Part shown: in pieces, positions 17,579 to 28,268 of the stretch
Layout of the letters: each line of letters starts with the position of its first letter
Position numbering within the stretch: position 1 is the first letter of the stretch
Assembly (NCBI GenBank): GCA_949752735.1
Contig: OX457038.1
Span: forward strand, 24,826,456 to 24,890,455
Direction: 5' to 3'
DNA: 64,000 nt
From: Lumbricus terrestris
Taxonomy: Eukaryota > Annelida > Clitellata > Crassiclitellata > Lumbricidae
Program-made: the position numbers and the translations under genes
The notes under the pieces: generated by a model
What the model was told of the DNA's origin: nothing
Database searches by the model: none
Seen by the model: the letters and a program-made list of their open reading frames with translations, nothing else

Positions 17579-20500
17579 ATGCCGAACTGCTGTGTGGCAT
17601 TTAATTGTGGTAATACGAGCACAAATAATCTTGGAGTTTCGTTTTTCCGCTTCCCTTACGAGTCTACACGGTAGGTATCATAACACATAACGTAATTTTT
17701 TTATTTCGCGACCAACTCATTGCAAGTCGTAATTAACTTCATTACATTCGTTCTGCTGATCACCTTGATTTATTTATGTACCTAGATACCATCCTACTTA
17801 TCTTCTATGATCACACCTTGTAACTCTGTTAAAGGTCGCTCTTCTCTTCGATCAGCATCTGCTGGAAAGTATGTAGTTCCTGGTACACAGCTGGTCCCTT
17901 CATCCGGAACTCTCTGCCTCCTTATGCTCGTGACTCCCCTAGAGAGACTGTCTTTCGCTCTAAACTGAAAACTTTCCTCTTTGAGTCTACCTATAGATAG
18001 TTATTAATTGTCTGCCGAACTTCAATGTGCACTTCTGAACTTTGTAAGGAGGGCATTATCAAATTTCAGACAGTTGCTTTATGTCCTGCGAATCATGACT
18101 GCATGGGCGTTCCACTAAACTCTTCTCCAGCATTCCCACTGCTCACACATTCAGCGTTCCCATTGCTCTACCAAACCACTTTAACTACTGGCTATAATAT
18201 TATATCTATAACATCCACCATATCAGGTTATTTGTTTAATACTCATAAGTATTTATATAACTCTACCAGTACATATATGCACAGCAATAGGGTCATTTAT
18301 TGAAGGTTATTGAACTAAAAAAACCTGCTATTTTGGTTTTAACTTTCCTAATGTTTTGTATTAGATGCAGGAAGTGGGTCGTCAGCTCCCGACGTGGTGA
18401 CCTTGATGAGAAAAAACCGGATGAACTACACAGGAGTTGTTTTTTGTGTAGTGCTCACTTCGAGGACAGCCAGTTTACCAACATATTACGCAATCGACTT
18501 AACTGGAATGCGATACCAACTTTGTTTGATGTGAGTCCTTTTGTAGTTAAAAATGCAGCACATTTTTCAATTCAATTTATTTATTTTTGAATTGAAACTG
18601 CATTACAAATTAGATGGCAAAAATAGGGTTGTTTATTTATTTATTAATTGTATATGAACGAATAAAGTTATTAGTTATTGCAAGGCTTATGTTATTATTG
18701 CTTGAGTGATCATTGCTCTGTTTATTTATTTATTTCTCGTATTTGCTATAGCACCCCTTCAAATACTACTCAGAGGCACTCCCGACTACAGCGTGGACAC
18801 TGCATCTGTTGCTTGCGACAGTGTGCTTCTGCACCAGTATTATCATGTACTCGGAATAAATAGCACCATGTACTGTCTACATGCAGGAAACTTTGTTACA
18901 TTGAAGTTCAAGGACCATCAGGTGGATTCCAACCTGCAACTCTCTGGCTGCAAGGCACAAATACCCACTACACCACAGTGCCCCCACAATGTACATAAAT
19001 AGTAGCCGATGTATGCAAGCAGGTAGTCAGATAGATTAATAACGTGTTGCATAGTTTGAAGTTAACTAGCCATTACCTAGAAAATGTCACTGTTGAATTG
19101 CAGATTACAAACCCTCCTGTGCAAATCAGTTGCAAACGCAAGTTGTTGAATACAACAGGACAAAGTATTTCAACCTTGGACAATGGAGTTGATGTCAAAG
19201 CCAAGAGATCTCGATCATCAGACGAAACACCGAAGACGCCTGAAATGACTCCATCAACATCTTTTTCTGCTCAAGATAATGTAGGGTTATCAGTATCTAC
19301 ATGCGTTGTAAAAAGTAACAATTATTCTAAGCCGGTAAACAGTTTTAAATATTGGCCATCAGATGAAACACCAAAGACGCTTGAAATGACTCCATCAACA
19401 TCTTTTTCTGCTCAAGATAATGTAGGGTTATCAGTATCTACATGCGCTGTAAAAAGTAACAATTCTAAGCCGGTAAACAGTTTTAAATATTGGCCATCAG
19501 ACGAAACACCGAAGACGCCTGAAATGACTCCATCAACATCTTTTTCTGCTCAAGATAATGTAGGGTTATCAGTATCTACATGCGTTGTAAAAAGTAACAA
19601 TTATTCTAAGCCGGTAAACAGTTATAAATATTGGCCATCAGATGAAACACCAAAGACGCTTGAAATGACACCATCAATATCTTTTTCTGCTCAAGATAAT
19701 GTAGGGTTATCAGTATCTACATGCGCTGTAAAAAGTAACAATTCTAAGCCGGCAAACAGTTATAAATATTGGCCATCAGACGAAACACCAAAGACGCTTG
19801 AAATGACACCATCAATATCTTTTTCTGCTCAAGATAATGTAGGGTTATCAGTATCTACATGCGCTGTAAAAAGTAACAATTCTAAGCCGGTAAACAGTTA
19901 TAAATATTGGCCATCAGATGAAACACCGAAGACGCTTGAAATGACACCATCAATATCTTTTTCTGCTCAAGATAATGTAGGGTTATCAGTAGTATCTACA
20001 TGCGTTGTAAAAAGTAACAATTCTAAGCCGGTAAACAGTTATAAATGTAAACAACCAGACACTCCTTTGAAAAAGCGGCTAAAGCAGAAAGTACAGCAAC
20101 TGCAGGGTAAACGCTGGCGACTGGAGAAAAAAGTTGAACAATTAAAACTGAAAATATCTTCCAAAATAGAGCCTGCAATGCCTTCTGCTGCAGTTGATGT
20201 TGTTGTAAATTTAGCAAAACAATTTTTAACACCTCTGCAGCTTGCATTGTTTCATTCTCAGATGTTGTCTAGTCAGAAGAAGGGAAAAGGTTACAGATGG
20301 TCAATTAAGGAAAAATTATTTTGTCTGCAGTTCCATTACAAGAGTGCTGCAGCATATAAATTTGTGTCACACCATTTGACTTTACCATCGGTTTCAACAT
20401 TACGAAGGTTTGTAAGTGCAGCTATTGGCAGGATTGAATGTGGGTTTACATCTGTTATGATTAATGTTTTGAAGTTACGCATTACGAATTTGCCATTATG

Positions 20501-22364
20501 CGAACGTCAGTGTGCGCTTGTTTTTGATGAAGTTTCATTGAAATCGCAACTAACATATGATAAAAACTTAGACCGAGTCATGGGATACTCAGAAAATGGA
20601 GCAATAGCTACACATGCATTAGTGTTCATGATTAGAGGTCTGTGTAGTAAATGGAAGCAAGCAATTGCCTTTTTCTTTACACATAACACAGTTGCAAGTT
20701 CAAAACTGTCAGAATTAATTAAAGAATGCATTACCAAAGTTCATGACATTGGTTTATTTGTTCGATGTATTGTGTGCGATCAAGGTCCAACTAATGTAGC
20801 AGCTGTAAAAAATCTTGGCAGTACAGTGGAATTACCATATTTCTCTGTTAACCATATTCAACATGTTGTACATGTTGTTTTTGATGTCCCACATTTGTTA
20901 AAAAATGTTCGCAACAACCTTATGAAGCATGACATTGAAATTGATGGTTCCCATGCTAGCTGGAAACACATAGAGGAATTTTATCGCATTGATCAAACAT
21001 ACCCCATACGTCTTGCACCAAAGTTGACAGAGCGCCATATTGATGTATCAAGAGTTTTAAAGATGCGTGTGAGCCTTGCATCTCAGGTGTTAAGCCATTC
21101 CGTTGCAGCTGGTTTACATGTGCGTGTTTTAACAAAGGAGTTGATTCCTGATGCTGTTCAAACTGCTGCCTTTGTTGAAAAAATGGATACCCTCTTCGAT
21201 ATTCTTAATTCACGTAAAAGACGTGGTGACAAGCCAGCCCGATGGGCCCTATGTAAAAGAAATGAAAATTTGAAACAGCTTCTTGTCTTTAAGGAATGGG
21301 TTGGTAGATGGAATTTTTTGGGAGCTCGTGCTAAATCACAAATTAAATGCCAGAAAGGCTTGCAAATGTCGATTAGCAGTATATACTCCCTTTCCTGTGA
21401 GCTCCTTGACCAGGGTTTTAACTACATTTGCACTAGTCGTTTTAATCAAGATTGCCTTGAAAAATTTTTTGCTGGTCTCAGGGGTAAAAATGGCTGGAAT
21501 GAAAATCCTACACCGGTGCAATTTTTAACCGCTTTTAGAAGTTCTGTAGTTCTGTCTAGTTTAGACAGTTGCACAAGTGGCAAAAATTGCATTAATGATG
21601 ATGACTTTGTCCTTCTACAACATTCTGATTTTACATTTTCTTCTTCTGTGAACTCAGAGCCTGTTCCAAGTACATCTTCGGGTATTAGTGATGAGACATT
21701 GGCTTCTTGTGTAATCTCGTTACCTGTTCCATTCGCATCTTCAGATATTAATAATGAGTTGTTTTCTTCTGGTGATGATATTTGGTGTGAAACGTCAAAT
21801 GAAATTCTAAACAGTGACATTTGTTATGACCAGAGTATTGTTGAAATTTTTACTGAAGCAGAGGAATCACTAGTCAGTTATTTGTCTGGGTGGCTTGCTC
21901 GTAAATGTGGAATATGTTCTCAGTGTCAGGATGTTCTGAGTAAACCATTAGGTGAACACTCCTACTGTTGTCGTCCAAATGATCTCTTTATTAAAGAAAA
22001 ACGATATTCCGGTGCATCCTCTACTGGGCTGGTTGAACCTTCTGATGAGCTTTTTCAAGCTGTGCATGTAATGGAGCAGCTGTTCCGCTTGCACTTTAAC
22101 CATCTGTTTTCACAGCCAAACATTGCATCAACACTATTTAAAATAATTCACCCTCAATGCAATTTCCAGTTTTTGTTCATTCGGCATCCAGAACATGCTC
22201 TATACATATCAGAGAAGCTGACAAAACTTTATATCGTAATGAGACTATTTTATTCTGTGAAGTTTGCTAACAGAAAGCTTTTACGACCAAGCAAAGCAAC
22301 AAACAATACAAGTGTTCGCCAGTGTAGCACAACAAGAAAGATGAAAAAAATACTGCACATGTAA
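17579..22364 (+). CDS. THAP-domain P-element-type transposase (3 exons, 1170 aa)
   Basis: This should cut and paste the surrounding element. Exons are 17579-17670, 18371-18530 and 19104-22364, with GT-AG introns and matching phases. Residues 1-84 are a THAP zinc finger: MPNCCVAFNC, then FFRFPYE, Lys-Trp33, CSAH (Cys57, His60) and the AIPTLF box at 78-83. Residues 123 to about 399 are six tandem 46-47 aa repeats. A coiled coil follows (about 405-437), the usual dimerisation helix. The RNase H-like catalytic core has Asp559 (LVFDEVS), Asp643 (IVCDQGPTN) and Glu870 (NQDCLEKFF). Spacings of 84 and 227 resemble the Asp230, Asp303 and Glu531 triad of Drosophila P transposase. FDVPHLLKNVRNNL and GLRGKNGWNENPTPVQF are family signatures, and the C-terminal CGICSQC pair is also usual. 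No stop or frameshift interrupts it. An AATAAA at 22965-22970 could be its poly(A) signal. Confidence 0.93.
17830..18000 (+). pseudogene. LINE 3'-end fragment in transposase intron 1
   Basis: With a frameshift it reads SLRSASAGKYVVP and then the SLPPYARDSPRETVFRSKLK block typical of the C-terminus of CR1/L2-like reverse transcriptases. It lies wholly in the first transposase intron. Confidence 0.6.
18745..18985 (-). mobile_element. SINE copy (minus) in transposase intron 2
   Basis: It matches the SINE at 13760 in reverse: CCCCTTCAAAT, CAGAGGCACTCCCGA, CGGACAC-like TGGACACTGCATC, then GGATTCCAACCTGCAA and a head ending AGTGCCCCC. It is diverged. It is confined to intron 2, so it should not change the protein. 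Confidence 0.75.
19218..20047 (+). repeat. Six in-frame tandem repeats inside the transposase
   Basis: Units start at 19218, 19359, 19497, 19638, 19776 and 19914, with lengths of 141 or 138 bp. Each encodes SDETPKT, EMTPS, SFSAQDNVGLSVSTC, VKSNN, SKP and NSxKYWP. Units 1 and 3 carry VVKSNNYSK and units 2, 4 and 5 carry AVKSNNSK, so part of the array seems to have been copied as a dimer. Nucleotide identity is very high, which points to recent expansion. All length changes keep the frame. Confidence 0.97.
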
Positions 22365-22377
22365 TTATCTGTAACTA

Positions 22378-22800
22378 TTTCAAAGTGGATGATATTAGTT
22401 GATTTAATTGCAAGTATTTGCCAGTGTAGCAAGACCAACGAAAGTTATTGTGTGTGACTATCTGTATATATTTCAAAGTGGATGATATAAGTTGATTTTT
22501 TCATTGCAAGTATTTGCCAGTGTAGCAAGTCCAACGAAAGTTATTGTGTGACTATCTGTAAATATTTCAAAATGAATGATATTAGTTGATTTAATTGCAA
22601 GTATTTGCCAGTGTAGCAAGATCAATGAAATTTATTGTGTGACTATATGTAACTATTTCAAAGTGGATGATATAAGCTGATTTTTTCATTGCAAGTATTT
22701 GCCAGTGTAGCAAGATCAATGAAATTTATTGTGTGACTATATGATATAAGTTGATTTTTTCATTGCAAGTATTTGCAAGTATAGCAAGAACAATGAAATA
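22378..22800. repeat. Tandem repeats, about 93 bp, after the transposase stop codon
   Basis: About five units begin TTTCAAAGTGGATGATAT and include GCAAGTATTTGCCAGTGTAGC and TTATTGTGTGACTAT. They start right after the transposase stop codon. They lie within the P-like element, in the likely 3' UTR. Confidence 0.9.
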
Positions 22801-23264
22801 TCTCAATTGTGTAACTATCTGTAAACATATATAAGTTTATAAACTGTTACCTATTTACTGAACTTTGGCTACAAATTACACCTGTATAATATATATTGAT
22901 TCACTGTCAATTGTTGATGATTTAAGAAAGAATGATTTGTCGAGTGTATGCCATTTTATATGTTAATAAAAATGGTATGCCAAGAACTTTGTCGACATCA
23001 TAGTACTTAATAATGGTCACGGCATTAATCAATACTTGGTGCTAATTGGTTGATGTGTGTGTATTCATCTATTGTCAAGCACTGCAAGCCCCTCTGTCAT
23101 CTAAATGATCTCATCACCATCTCAAAAGTCTAATTTATTTTGAGATTGCATTTTTCTGCTCATTTGAGACATGCGGTTGAGTGTCGGTGCAAAGTGTTAC
23201 AGCTTAGACAAAGTGCCGTTCGGCAGTCTTACAAGATTAGCCATTTACAAAAATCCGCTGTTCA

Positions 23265-23612
23265 ATAGGCTAGCCTACGTTTCAAAAACTCAAACTGGAC
23301 AAGCTCCTAAATACCTTTGTGACGTGATGCATAAACCCCTCTCCGCAGTCTCTCCGGTCTGCTGATCGACTAGATCTCTTGGTTCCAAGGGCAAGGACTG
23401 CCATGGCCCAACACCGTACCTTTGCCATTGTAGGCCCTTCTAAGGTGGAATGCCATCCCTCCCACTATCCGTAGTAAGTTCTTATTGGGGGTATCATCTT
23501 CAGCTCTTCGCTACTTGGTCTTTTTTTTCTTTGGGACTGTCACGCTGACAGCGCCTCTGCTTAGATATAGTCTGTAAGAGGCGCTTTATAAATGCTTATA
23601 TACAATACAATA
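23265..23612 (+). pseudogene. LINE 3'-end fragment inside the P-like element
   Basis: It reads YVSKTQTGQAPKYLCDVMHK, then with frameshifts RSADRLDLLVPRARTA, TFAIVGPS and a tail GCGCCTCTGCTTAG, AAGAGGCGCTTTATAAATG followed by ACAATACAATAC. This is the CR1/L2-like C-terminus and 3' tail, from a subfamily distinct from the copy at 25310. Confidence 0.7.
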
Positions 23613-23960
23613 CGTGGTTTGTCGGCTGTGGTGGGTCAGTAAGCAAACACGCAACGTCTGTGAACTTAGTGAAAGTAATGTTTTCTTACACTTAGGCTAC
23701 TGATTTTACAAAAGGTTTAAATAACACGGAGACTCGCAAAAGACATTTGGCCAATGGCAACAAAACTCAACTCGGGGGCATTCGTACTGAATGGACCTAT
23801 GTTAAACACGGCCCTGTTGAAGAGCCTCTTTTCAGAGGTGAGCCGCTTCAAGTTTAGGTCATTCAGATTAAGAGTAGACGGATTAGACGCTTTGGGGGGT
23901 CATGCAGCCACTTGAATTTAGTCTTAGCTTACTTATCATAAGTAATTGTTTTCTTTGTGA

Positions 23961-24330
23961 TGCACGGTGGTGTAGTGGGTATGCAGCCGAAGGTTTGCAG
24001 GTTCGAATCCATATGCAGCTCTACATTGGGTATCCAAGGACGTCGTCAGCTACGCTCTGCTGATAGGGGAGTCCTCTTAGTTCCTTTTGCTCGTACTACT
24101 ACCATGAAGGATCGAGCCTTTTCTGTGGTTGGACCAGTGGTCTGGAATGGCCTTCCTTTTGAGCTACGCCTACACCCTGGAACTCTACCAGGATCCTTCC
24201 TTACTAAACTTAAAACTGTTCTTTTTGTGCGCGCTGGAGTTGGGAGCGCTTCTGAGTAGTTTTTCTTGAAGGAGCGCTATATAAATGTCCGAATGAATGA
24301 ATGAAGTTGACGCGTCGGGACCTTGGAAGA
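23961..24330 (+). mobile_element. SINE interrupted by a young LINE fragment (24012-24304)
   Basis: The SINE head (CACGGTGGTGTAGTGG and GGTTCGAATCC) stops at 24011. A LINE 3' fragment follows, almost base for base the same as 26820-27110; the clearest differences are GCTTCTGAG against GCTTTTGAG and GCGCTAT against GCGCCAT. It ends in (GAAT)n. The SINE then resumes with GTTGACGCGTCGGGACCTTGG. This is a LINE within a SINE within the P-like element. Confidence 0.85.
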
Positions 24331-24841
24331 TCGAGTTATGCTCTTGGTGATTAGGATGAAATTGGTAGGTTTAAGACTATTTGAGCCAACAGCGTCTCTG
24401 CATCGACACATGTGAGGAAGACAGAGGGTAATGGGAAAACAGAAAAATCAGCTTATTGTCGATTTTTCAGGGCTCCGCAACCTAACTTGTTTATCAATAA
24501 GTGATTGGAAACAAAAATGTCCGAGGTACAGCGCTAAAATAGCATTGCGATTTCATGCCTTCAAATTTATCTAATAAAATTAATTCCCTTAAGATATGAG
24601 GGCTGGAGACCATTTTTTGGATATATCATTATCTTATCTTTAATTATGTTCTATTTCCAGCTTGTTGCTAATTTTCCGGGTCTGAAGCTTCCGGAACCCG
24701 ACTATCCAATAAAGTCAGCGGCTAAAATTCGCTGCGAGTCAGAGCCTATGAATTGACCAGAAAACCTTGCGTGACCTCATTTGCACTGCGGCCAGCCAAT
24801 ATCCTTTAAGTAGTCCATCTTCCTACCTGTTAAAATCTTTG

Positions 24842-25235
24842 GCTCTCACGCTCTCAGTGCAACAAGCAGGGAGTATATATACTAACTAAGAGGAGCGGCG
24901 CCCTATGTCACATGAGCTTAACGAGTAAAATTACCATTTATAAACCCCAAAATAATGGGCGGCGAAACCGCCCCGCAGGGACGTGTGGACCGCGGAAGAC
25001 CTTCCAAGCAGAGCTAGGGGCATAAAATTACCATTTATAAACCCCAAATGGGCGGCGAAGCCGCCCCGCAGGGACGCGTGGACCTGGCTTTAGGGACGAA
25101 AAATCTAAACGCCGAGTGCCCCATTATTCACTTTAAATTTCGCTGTATGCGCTATAGGCTATTGACGCCGTATTTTAATTGTTTTTCAGTAGCGGCCAAG
25201 GAGTATACACAATTTATCCCGGGCAACGCCGGGTA
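24842..25235 (+). mobile_element. Right part of the split Helitron
   Basis: After the second GCTCTCAC the Helitron resumes: AACTAAGAGGAGCGGCG, CATGAGCTTAACGAG, then ACCATTTATAAACCCCAAA with GGGCGGCGAAGCCGCCCCGC present twice. It closes with the 3' hairpin CCCGGGCAACGCCGGG at 25218-25233. The final CTAG seen at 31065-31068 is missing: after GGGTA the inverted repeat at 25236 begins. Confidence 0.8.
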
Positions 25236-27623
25236 AAGTGACGTGGTCGACTTGAAGTTGATGACTTGGGAGTCAAAAACAACTATAGTTAGTACTATAT
25301 AGGCCTAATTATGTCCTCCAGATACTCCATTCTTTACAGCGGATGACTTCCTGGCTTCGCTTGATGCCAAGATTCGTGACATTCGACAGGCAACTGCTGA
25401 CTCTCTACCACCTGAATATCCTCCCTCTGACTGTCACCTCTCTACATTGAATTCAGTTACAAGTACGGTACCGAACTTCGGTCGACGCATTATTCTCTCT
25501 TCACCACCAAAGTCCTGTGAACTAGATCCCATACCGACCTTCCTACTTTACGAATTCATCGACATTTTACTTCCACTCCTCACAACACTCTGCAATCGAT
25601 CTCTACAGGAAGGCATTCTACCATCAACGCAGAAGAGGTCAATCCTGATCCCTGCTCTGAAAAGTGGTGGATTGGATCCGACTAATCCCGGGAACTATAG
25701 GCCGATAGCGAATGTTACGTTCCTCTCGAAGCTTATCGAAAAGGTCGTCGCCATGCAACTCGTCGCTTACCTAGAAGGGAATAATTTGCTGCCTCGAGAT
25801 CTCAGAATCAGTCTGGTTTCAGAAGATTCCACTCAACTGAAACGCTTCTGCTCCGACTCCTCTCAGACATCTACGGAGCGATCGACAGAGCTCAGCTGAC
25901 CCTGCTGGCCCTTTTTGACGTCAGCGCCGCTTTTGACACTGTCGACCACGAGATTTTGTTAGAGCGGCTGAGTGTTTCTTTTGGTTTGTCTGGTGCATTT
26001 TACAAATGGATAGATTCTTTTCTTCAGGAGCGTTCTCTCTGTGTGGTCCATGGCTCTTCTAGGTCCTCATGGGTGCCTGCACAATATGGTCTACCCCAGG
26101 GTTCAGTCCTTGGTCCCATACTTTATATTATTTACACCTCAGGTCTTGCCACTCTACTAACAGCTCATTCGGTTTTGAGTCAGCAGTATGCTGACGACGT
26201 CCAGGCTTACACCCATTGCCTCCCTTCTAATGCTGTCAAAGCGGTTCGGATAATGAGCGGGACTTTGGATGCTCTAGAGGCATGGATGTCATCCAATAGA
26301 CTACGCTTGAACCCATCTAAGACAAAATTTATTTGGTTGGGCACACGGCAGCAGCTTGCCAAGCTTGATCTATTTTCTCTTGCATCTGAGTTTCCTGGCT
26401 TTGTCTTTGCAACCACGGTTCATGACCTCGGTGTCCAACTTGACCAAGAACTATATAACTTTTGCTCCTCAACTTCACCGTCTTGCTCGAGACTGCTATT
26501 ATCAGCTGCGCCAGCTTCGCACTGTCATCCGTTCTCTTACGTCTGCTGCTACTCTTACTTTAGTGCATTCTTTCGTTACATCTCGCATCGACTATTGCTC
26601 TTCGCTCTACATTGGCCTCCCATCCAGCAGATTGACTTGTCTTGACCGGGTGTTGCGTTCTGCTGCACGCCTAATTGGGAAAATCCCTAAATATGATCAT
26701 GTCTCAAACTACATGCTTGAGGTACTTCACTGGCTCCCTATTCGCCAGCGTATCGAGTTCAGGGTAGCTGCATTGGTATGGCGATGTTGTCAAGGCCTTG
26801 CCCCAACTTACCTCCGTGAGCTATGCAGCTCTACATTGGGTATCCAAGGACGTCGTCAGCTACGCTCTGCTGATAGGGGAGTCCTCTTAGTTCCTTTTGC
26901 TCGTACTACTACCATGAAGGATCGAGCCTTTTCTGTGGTTGGACCAGTGGTCTGGAATGGCCTTCCTTTTGAGCTACGCCTACACCCTGGAACTCTACCA
27001 GGATCCTTCCTTACTAAACTTAAAACTGTTCTTTTTGTGCGCGCTGGAGTTGGGAGCGCTTTTGAGTAGTTTTTCTTGAAGGAGCGCCATATAAATGTCC
27101 GAATGAATGAATCAATGAATATGTAACTGTAATATACTACATGTGGTCTAACTGTTCTAACTGGTCCAACTGTTCTAACAAAAAAGGCCTTTGACGTCGG
27201 CAGAAATTGTTTCTCACAGTTCTCACTCGCCGTTCTTCTGGTGTAAAGTATATAATAGGCTTAATAGTCATTTCGGCTTATCATGATTGTCATCGTTCCC
27301 CAATAGGCTGCTAGAATAGAATACTGGATAGTCCAAAGCATCACAAAACTCTCAAACTCAAACAGCATAAAGCAGGCTTAACAAGCTTTGAACAATTTAA
27401 TTCATCAAGTGTACCCAGTAGGCCTAATTGCGGTCTAATTGCTCATCGGTAGCCCCATATAAAATTATTGATTGCCAGGCAAAAATCGGCTTGATTGCTT
27501 GTATTATTATAAATCCGTAGGCCTACGTAGGTCTAGGGCTAACGGTTATTACCATGTCAGAGTCAACTTCAAGTTAATGTTTTTGACTCCCAAGTCATCA
27601 ACTTCAAGTCGACCACGTCACTT
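25236..27623. mobile_element. TA-flanked inverted-repeat pair, 46 bp perfect arms, around a LINE
   Basis: The left arm starts AAGTGACGTGGTCGACTTGA (25236-25281) and is exactly reverse-complemented at 27578-27623. TA lies outside both arms (25234-25235, 27624-27625), as for Tc1/mariner-type insertion. A second partial copy of the arm (GAGTCAACTTCAAGTTAATG) sits just inside the right arm. The interior is occupied almost entirely by a LINE. No transposase was found, so this is a non-autonomous element or an inverted duplication. Confidence 0.7.
25310..27118 (+). pseudogene. CR1/L2-like LINE reverse transcriptase, 5'-truncated and frameshifted
   Basis: Reading across frames gives the reverse transcriptase core: CELDPIPTFLL, NYRPIANVTFLSKLIEKVV, then LFDVSAAFDTVDHEIL, YGLPQGSVLGPILY, YADDVQAY with the catalytic Asp-Asp, RLRLNPSKTKFIWLG, and the C-terminal SRIDYCSSLYIGLPS, RLIGKIPKYDHVS and AFSVVGPVVWNGLP blocks. 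Frame changes lie near 25800 and 26450, so it is dead. The endonuclease half is absent. The 3' tail is GGGAGCGCTTTTGAGTAG, GAAGGAGCGCCATATAAATG and (GAAT)n. It is the likely master-family relative of the SINE tails and LINE fragments elsewhere here. Confidence 0.9.
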
Positions 27624-27730
27624 TAGGGCAGGGTGAGAATTGCCAGGGGGTTTGGGGGGTTTCAACCCCCCAGTCTTTCTTAGGGCCCCATAGTAAAATC
27701 TGTTTTTCACACCCAAATATCAAGTGGATA

Positions 27731-28057
27731 GGGGAGAGCGGGGCAAGACGCCCATGCTAACGAATATTTGAATTTTCAGGCATGAAAAATTGAATGAATT
27801 GAAAATAAATGGGTGTGGCAAATACTGTATGACTCCTAATTATAATCACCAAGTGACAATATAATATCTTTTCATTTATGAATATTTAGACACAAAAAAT
27901 ACATGGCCTTAAAATGGGCATCTTGCCCCATGCACGGGGCAAGATGCCCATCGGTGGGCCTTTTGCCCCAATGACAAAAACACATGTATATCAAATGCAA
28001 TTTCAAGGTTTTATTGTTCACAACATATGAATGTGTGTATGTATGTATGTATGTATG

Positions 28058-28088
<31 letters not shown>

Positions 28089-28234
28089 GTATGTATATCC
28101 TATACACACATACATGCATACATACATGATACTTATACAGTATATGTATGTATGCATGTATGTATGTATGCATGTATGTATTTATATATGTATGTATGTA
28201 TGTACGTATATACAAGCATACATACATACATACA

Positions 28235-28268
<34 letters not shown>

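Larger units (their letters stand above)
17091..24841 (+). mobile_element. Complete P-like DNA transposon, 7751 bp, with exact ends and 8-bp target duplication
   Basis: Left end CAAAGATTTTAACAGG is matched inverted at the right end; a further AGGAAGATGG also matches after one mismatch. Both ends start with CA as in the Drosophila P element. GCTCTCAC flanks both sides (17083-17090 and 24842-24849), the 8-bp duplication expected of this superfamily. Inverted similarity continues about 60 bp further in: TGCAAATGAGGTC, then CGCAGCGAATTTTAGCCG and GACTTTATTGGATAGTCGGG near 17135-17225 match the inverse at 24695-24770. The transposase gene lies inside, along with a 3' minisatellite and later insertions of LINE and SINE copies. 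Confidence 0.93.

Noticed and set aside
19105..20050. Assembly collapse or expansion as sole explanation for the transposase repeats
   Set aside because: Units differ by diagnostic substitutions and whole-codon indels, so they are not simple copies of one read; long reads are still needed to confirm copy number.
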